Shown: positions 5,240 to 7,834 of the stretch, piece by piece | Position numbering within the stretch: position 1 is the first letter of the stretch | How the letters are laid out: every line of letters begins with the position of its first letter | NCBI GenBank assembly: GCA_027079895.1 | Contig: JALWUZ010000131.1 | Span: forward strand, 1-7,834 | Length of the DNA stretch: 7,834 nt | Direction of reading: 5' to 3' | DNA from: Anaerolineae bacterium | Lineage (GTDB): Bacteria > Chloroflexota > Anaerolineae > B4-G1 | Notes under the pieces: generated by a model | What the model was told of the DNA's origin: nothing | Seen by the model: only the letters and a program-made list of their open reading frames with translations | The model's database searches: none | Position numbers and translations under genes: made by a program

Positions 5240-6532
5240 CTATTGCCCGGAGGCTATGAGCAGGTACTCGACGGCCCGGTCGAGTTGCGGGTCCTCGTCC
5301 GGCCCGGCGTCCTCCGGCCAGGGGACCACGATGTCGGGCGTGATGCCGCGTCCGTGGATGGCGCGGTCGTTGGGCGTGAACCAGCGGGCGATCGTCACCC
5401 GCAACTCCGACCCGTCGCCGAGGGTAAACGGTCGCTGCACCGAGCCCTTGCCGAAAGTGGTCTCGCCGATCAACGTGGCCCGTTCCCGATCTTGCAACGC
5501 CCCGGCGACAATCTCCGACGCGCTCGCGCTGCCGCCATTGACCAGCACCACCAGCGGCACCTCCTCGCCCACATCCCCCGGATGGGCCTCGTACCGTTTC
5601 TCCTGACCGTCGCTCCAGCGTTCGATGAGGATCGTGCCGTCGTCCAGGAACAGATCGGCCACACCGATCGCCTGGTCGAGCCAGCCGCCGGGGTTCTGCC
5701 GCAGGTCGAGGACGATACCGACCGGTTCCTGGCTCAGGAGGTCTTCCAGGGCCTCGCGCACGTTCTTCTCGGCCGTCGCGCTGAACTCGCGCAGGCTGAT
5801 GTACCCCACGCCGTCGTCCAGCATCTTGTACTCGACGATGGGGATTTCCAGTTTGGCGCGGACGACCGTCACCTCGAAGGGCTCGTCTACCCCCTCCCGC
5901 TCGACCAACAGAGTGACCGAGGTGCCGGCGGGGCCGCGAATCAGCCCGATAGCCTCGTAGAGGGTCTTGCCGACGATGGAGACGCCGTCCACTTCGGAGA
6001 TCAAATCCCCCTCTTGCAGACCGGCTTTCTCCGCCGGGCCGCCCTCGAATACCCCCGTGATGATCACCTTGCCGCTCTCCTCGTCCATCTCGACGTAGGC
6101 CCCGATGCCCTGGAACTCTCCGGTGGCGTCCTCGGCGATGATGGCGGCGGCCTGGGGCTCGATGAAAGCGGTGTAGGGGTCGTCCAGGCTGTTCAGCATG
6201 CCGTGGATGGCGGCGTAAGTGACCTGCTGCATATCCGGCAGGTCGCCGTAGAAGTACTGCTGCACCAGGCCCCACACCTCCCAGAACAGTTGGAAGGTCT
6301 CCTGATCCTCCTCCGACAGAGGGACGGTCGGTAGCGGCGTCGCCGTTGGAGCGGGGGCGGTCTCCGTCGCGACCGTCGGGGGCGGCGTGGTGGGAGAAAC
6401 CGTCACTCTGGGCGATGGGAGCAGGTAGTTCTCGGCCAACAGGTAGGCCGTCCCGAATCCGGCGCAGAACGCGCCGACGATGAGCACCAGTAGCACCAGT
6501 GCCGCCAGGGTGAATCGTACCGCGTTACGCAT
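5240..6532 (-). CDS. S41 C-terminal processing (tail-specific) protease
   Basis: A 430-residue peptidase of family S41A (CtpA/Prc type), which cuts proteins near hydrophobic C-termini on the outer side of the membrane. Layout: N-terminal membrane anchor (residues 8-33), Pro/Thr-rich stalk (40-71), N-terminal helical domain (75-125), PDZ domain (about 135-225, G-I-G-A-Y-V to V-T-V-V-R-A), and the protease core (240-405). The catalytic dyad is present: S337 in N-G-G-S-A-S-A-S-E and K362 in T-F-G-K-G-S-V-Q, 25 residues apart as in E. coli Prc (S452/K477) and the plant-type D1 protease. The C-terminal core motif H-G-R-G-I-T-P-D (393-400) is intact. The AAGGAG ribosome site (6544-6539) lies inside the last codons of the upstream paralogue, so translation is coupled. 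smpB follows after 14 nt. Family, topology and activity are well supported; substrates are unknown. Confidence 0.92.
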   Translation of the reverse strand: MRNAVRFTLAALVLLVLIVGAFCAGFGTAYLLAENYLLPSPRVTVSPTTPPPTVATETAPAPTATPLPTVPLSEEDQETFQLFWEVWGLVQQYFYGDLPDMQQVTYAAIHGMLNSLDDPYTAFIEPQAAAIIAEDATGEFQGIGAYVEMDEESGKVIITGVFEGGPAEKAGLQEGDLISEVDGVSIVGKTLYEAIGLIRGPAGTSVTLLVEREGVDEPFEVTVVRAKLEIPIVEYKMLDDGVGYISLREFSATAEKNVREALEDLLSQEPVGIVLDLRQNPGGWLDQAIGVADLFLDDGTILIERWSDGQEKRYEAHPGDVGEEVPLVVLVNGGSASASEIVAGALQDRERATLIGETTFGKGSVQRPFTLGDGSELRVTIARWFTPNDRAIHGRGITPDIVVPWPEDAGPDEDPQLDRAVEYLLIASGQ

Positions 6533-6535
6533 ACT

Positions 6536-7402
6536 TCACTCCTTCAAAATGTCGAGAGCGGTCGCCAGGGCGTCGTCGGACTTCACGGCGACATCCGGCG
6601 TCACCCCCACGTTATGCACCGCGTGGTGGGCGGAGGTCAGGAGGGCGGCGACGGTGAGGTAGAGCGTCGAGCCGTCGCTGAGACGGTACGCCGCCTGAGC
6701 GGTGCCATCCCCGGCCGTGGCCGCGCCCACCAGCGTGGCCCGACCGCGCTCCCGCAATGTCCCGGCGACCGCCTCCGCCCCGCCGCCCGTGTCCTCGGAG
6801 AGCAACACCGCCACCGGGAGGGCAGTCATCGCGCCGCCCGGCTCACAGGTGAACATCTGTTCTCGTCCGTCGCGGTACACCGCGTAGAAAGCCGTCCCGC
6901 CGTCGAGGAACGAGTCGAGGATGGTCTGGGTGGCAGTCAGGTACCCGCCGCCGGTGCCCCGGAGGTCGAGGATGACGGCCTTCACCGGGGCGGCGGCGAA
7001 CTCCTCGACGGCGGCCTGGAACTCCGCACCGGTGCGGGGGCCGAGTTCCGCGATGGCTATGTACCCGACGTTGGCGGTGAGGATCGTCCGCGCGGTGACG
7101 GTCGGGCTGAGAGCGGCGGTGTCGGTGATGATGGTAGTGTAAGGGTCGTTCAGCGACGCCAACGCGCCCCGGATGGCACCGTAGGTACGCGCCTGCGGGG
7201 AGGGCGGCCCGCCGTAGAAGTACCGCTCCACCAAGCCCCACGCTTCCCAGAAAACGGAGAACGGGCCCGCCTCGGCGGTCTGGTGGGCTCTCCGCTGCCG
7301 CTGGAACTCGAAACCGGCGGCGAACGAACCACAGAGCACCACGGCCAACGCGACGAACAAGGCCGCACCGACGACGATGGATTTGGCGGATTTGACGGAC
7401 AT
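6536..7402 (-). CDS. Degenerate S41 paralogue without PDZ domain or catalytic dyad (pseudoprotease)
   Basis: A 288-residue paralogue of the adjacent S41 protease. The membrane anchor (about 8-30) and helical domain align well: F-W-E-A-W-G-L-V-E-R-Y-F-Y (51-63) and L-N-D-P-Y-T (84-89) match the partner closely. Between D-P-Y-T and V-G-Y-I-A-I there are only about 20 residues, against about 120 in the partner, so the PDZ domain is missing. In the core, the position of catalytic Ser is G207 (in T-G-G-G-A-E) and that of catalytic Lys is D232 (in A-G-D-G-T-A-Q). Their spacing is still 25, so the fold looks kept and the active site lost. The C-terminal G-V-T-P-D motif (266-270) survives. The frame is intact over its whole length and has a good GAGG ribosome site, arguing for a selected protein rather than a decaying gene. 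Possible roles: partner, inhibitor or scaffold of the active protease. These are inference. Confidence 0.8.
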   Translation of the reverse strand: MSVKSAKSIVVGAALFVALAVVLCGSFAAGFEFQRQRRAHQTAEAGPFSVFWEAWGLVERYFYGGPPSPQARTYGAIRGALASLNDPYTTIITDTAALSPTVTARTILTANVGYIAIAELGPRTGAEFQAAVEEFAAAPVKAVILDLRGTGGGYLTATQTILDSFLDGGTAFYAVYRDGREQMFTCEPGGAMTALPVAVLLSEDTGGGAEAVAGTLRERGRATLVGAATAGDGTAQAAYRLSDGSTLYLTVAALLTSAHHAVHNVGVTPDVAVKSDDALATALDILKE

Positions 7403-7416
7403 AATTCCTCACCGGC

Positions 7417-7444
7417 AAAAGGCGCGGCCTGAACGACCGCGCCT
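7417..7444 (-). terminator. Terminator-like hairpin in the protease operon leader (possible attenuator)
   Basis: On the minus strand AGGCGCGG (7444-7437) and CCGCGCCT (7427-7420) pair perfectly over 8 bp with a 9-nt loop, followed directly by TTTT (7420-7417). It ends about 15 nt before the ATG at 7402 and lies downstream of the putative promoter at 7470-7497. In that position it could act as an attenuator or block initiation of translation. Alternatively it is a second terminator for the upstream antitoxin gene, if the promoter call is wrong. Confidence 0.6.
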
Positions 7445-7469
7445 CGCTAATCGAGCGGATTCGCAGGGT

Positions 7470-7497
7470 ATTCTAACACAAAGCAAGCGGGGGGCAA
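7470..7497 (-). promoter_or_regulatory. Putative sigma-70 promoter of the S41-S41-smpB operon
   Basis: On the minus strand, TTGCCC (7497-7492), a 16-bp spacer and TAGAAT (7475-7470). The -10 matches consensus at 5 of 6 positions; the -35 at 4 of 6. It lies about 68 nt before the first gene, with a leader that contains the 7417-7444 hairpin. Predicted from pattern only. Confidence 0.45.
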
Positions 7498-7548
7498 GTG
7501 GGGCGAAGTTTACATAATATCCCTAGTCGGAAGTAAGCCGGGGTCTAC

Positions 7549-7587
7549 AAAAGGCCCAGGGAAGCCCCCCACCGGGTGTCCAGGGCC
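7549..7587 (-). terminator. Intrinsic terminator of the MqsA-like gene
   Basis: On the minus strand GGCCC (7587-7583) and GGGCC (7557-7553) pair, extended inward by GG/CC across one T-T mismatch; the long loop contains a small CACC/GGTG inner stem. TTTT (7552-7549) follows. It begins 9 nt after the antitoxin stop. Confidence 0.65.
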
Positions 7588-7595
7588 GATTTGCG

Positions 7596-7820
7596 TCATG
7601 ATGCAAACTCGAACACCGGAGTTTGAACTACTCGAAGCGGTTTCTTGTTCCCCAGGATGATCCTCTGCAACCTCTCTACAGTCTCCGGGGAGAACAACTG
7701 CTCTCCAGTCTCCTCGTCCACCCGTGCGGGGACATTCTCGATGATGTAAAATCTCCCGTCCTTGTACAGCGTGTACGTCACCCTCCGGTATACTTTCCCA
7801 TCTCCGTGTTTGCCGTTCAT
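7596..7820 (-). CDS. MqsA/YgiT-type antitoxin-like protein lacking the zinc cysteines
   Basis: A 74-residue protein matching the N-terminal YgiT-type domain of MqsA-like antitoxins: R-R-V-T-Y-T, then I-I-E-N-V-P-A, then G-E-Q-L-F-S-P-E-T-V-E-R-L-Q. In typical members this domain binds zinc through two C-x-x-C pairs and neutralises an mRNA-interferase toxin. Here the first pair falls on G-K-H-G and the second on D-E-E-T, so no Cys remains at all. There is no C-terminal helix-turn-helix DNA-binding domain; the protein ends in P-L-R-V-V-Q-T-P-V-F-E-F-A-S. I choose the ATG at 7820 because GGAGG lies 5 nt before it; a GTG at 7823 is in frame but too close to that site. The frame stays open to the window edge, so a longer form is possible. 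A toxin partner would be expected just upstream, outside the window. Family call good; the toxin-antitoxin role is inference. Confidence 0.7.
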   Translation of the reverse strand: MNGKHGDGKVYRRVTYTLYKDGRFYIIENVPARVDEETGEQLFSPETVERLQRIILGNKKPLRVVQTPVFEFAS

Positions 7821-7834
7821 CACCGCCTCCGTAT

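Noticed and set aside
5226..6275. Long minus-strand frame continuous with smpB, giving a 501-residue protein
   Set aside because: It lies out of frame inside the S41 protease gene, is Arg/Gly-rich low-complexity sequence typical of GC-rich shadow frames, and smpB has its own ribosome site and a normal length from 5225.
6460..6532. Lipoprotein signal (Cys in the N-terminal hydrophobic segment of the active S41 protease; a similar Cys in the paralogue)
   Set aside because: The residue before Cys is Phe or Leu rather than Gly or Ala, so the lipobox rule is not met; a plain membrane anchor fits better.

Overview
This GC-rich window looks like a bacterial chromosome segment, most plausibly from a Chloroflexota (Anaerolineae-like) genome. 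That assignment is inference. It rests on the mix of a relaxed RelE-type toxin-antitoxin pair, a CcmC/CcmD pair, a large GT-C type membrane protein carrying an N-S-D-E-A motif, a short two-domain S1 protein, SmpB, and S41 proteases with Thr/Pro-rich stalks. No rRNA, tRNA, CRISPR array or intact insertion sequence is visible.

Positions 1-1377 (+ strand) form an accessory block of visibly lower GC. It holds the 3' part of a tandem-NUDIX protein, a truncated and probably frameshifted DUF2442 remnant, and a complete overlapping antitoxin/RelE-ParE toxin pair. A long hairpin (1381-1414) separates the block from what follows. Positions 1429-3820 (+ strand) form a tightly overlapping three-gene unit: a CcmC-like haem protein, a 49-residue CcmD-like protein, and a 518-residue polytopic GT-C type glycosyltransferase-like protein. 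Adjacent genes overlap by 4 nt.

A strong hairpin at 3831-3860 lies between this unit and the convergent minus-strand genes and probably terminates both directions. The minus-strand genes, in transcription order, are: a Cys-less MqsA/YgiT-like antitoxin (7820-7596) with its own terminator; a likely promoter (7497-7470) and an attenuator-like hairpin (7444-7417); a degenerate S41 paralogue that lacks the PDZ domain and both catalytic residues (7402-6536); an intact S41 C-terminal processing protease (6532-5240); smpB (5225-4770); and, from a near-consensus sigma-70 promoter, a two-domain S1 RNA-binding protein (4640-3939).

The most interesting unit is the apparent operon of pseudoprotease, active tail-specific protease and SmpB. 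It could link trans-translation tagging to extracytoplasmic proteolysis, with a PDZ-less dead paralogue as a possible partner or regulator. An exact 17-nt direct repeat brackets the S1 transcription unit and is unexplained.
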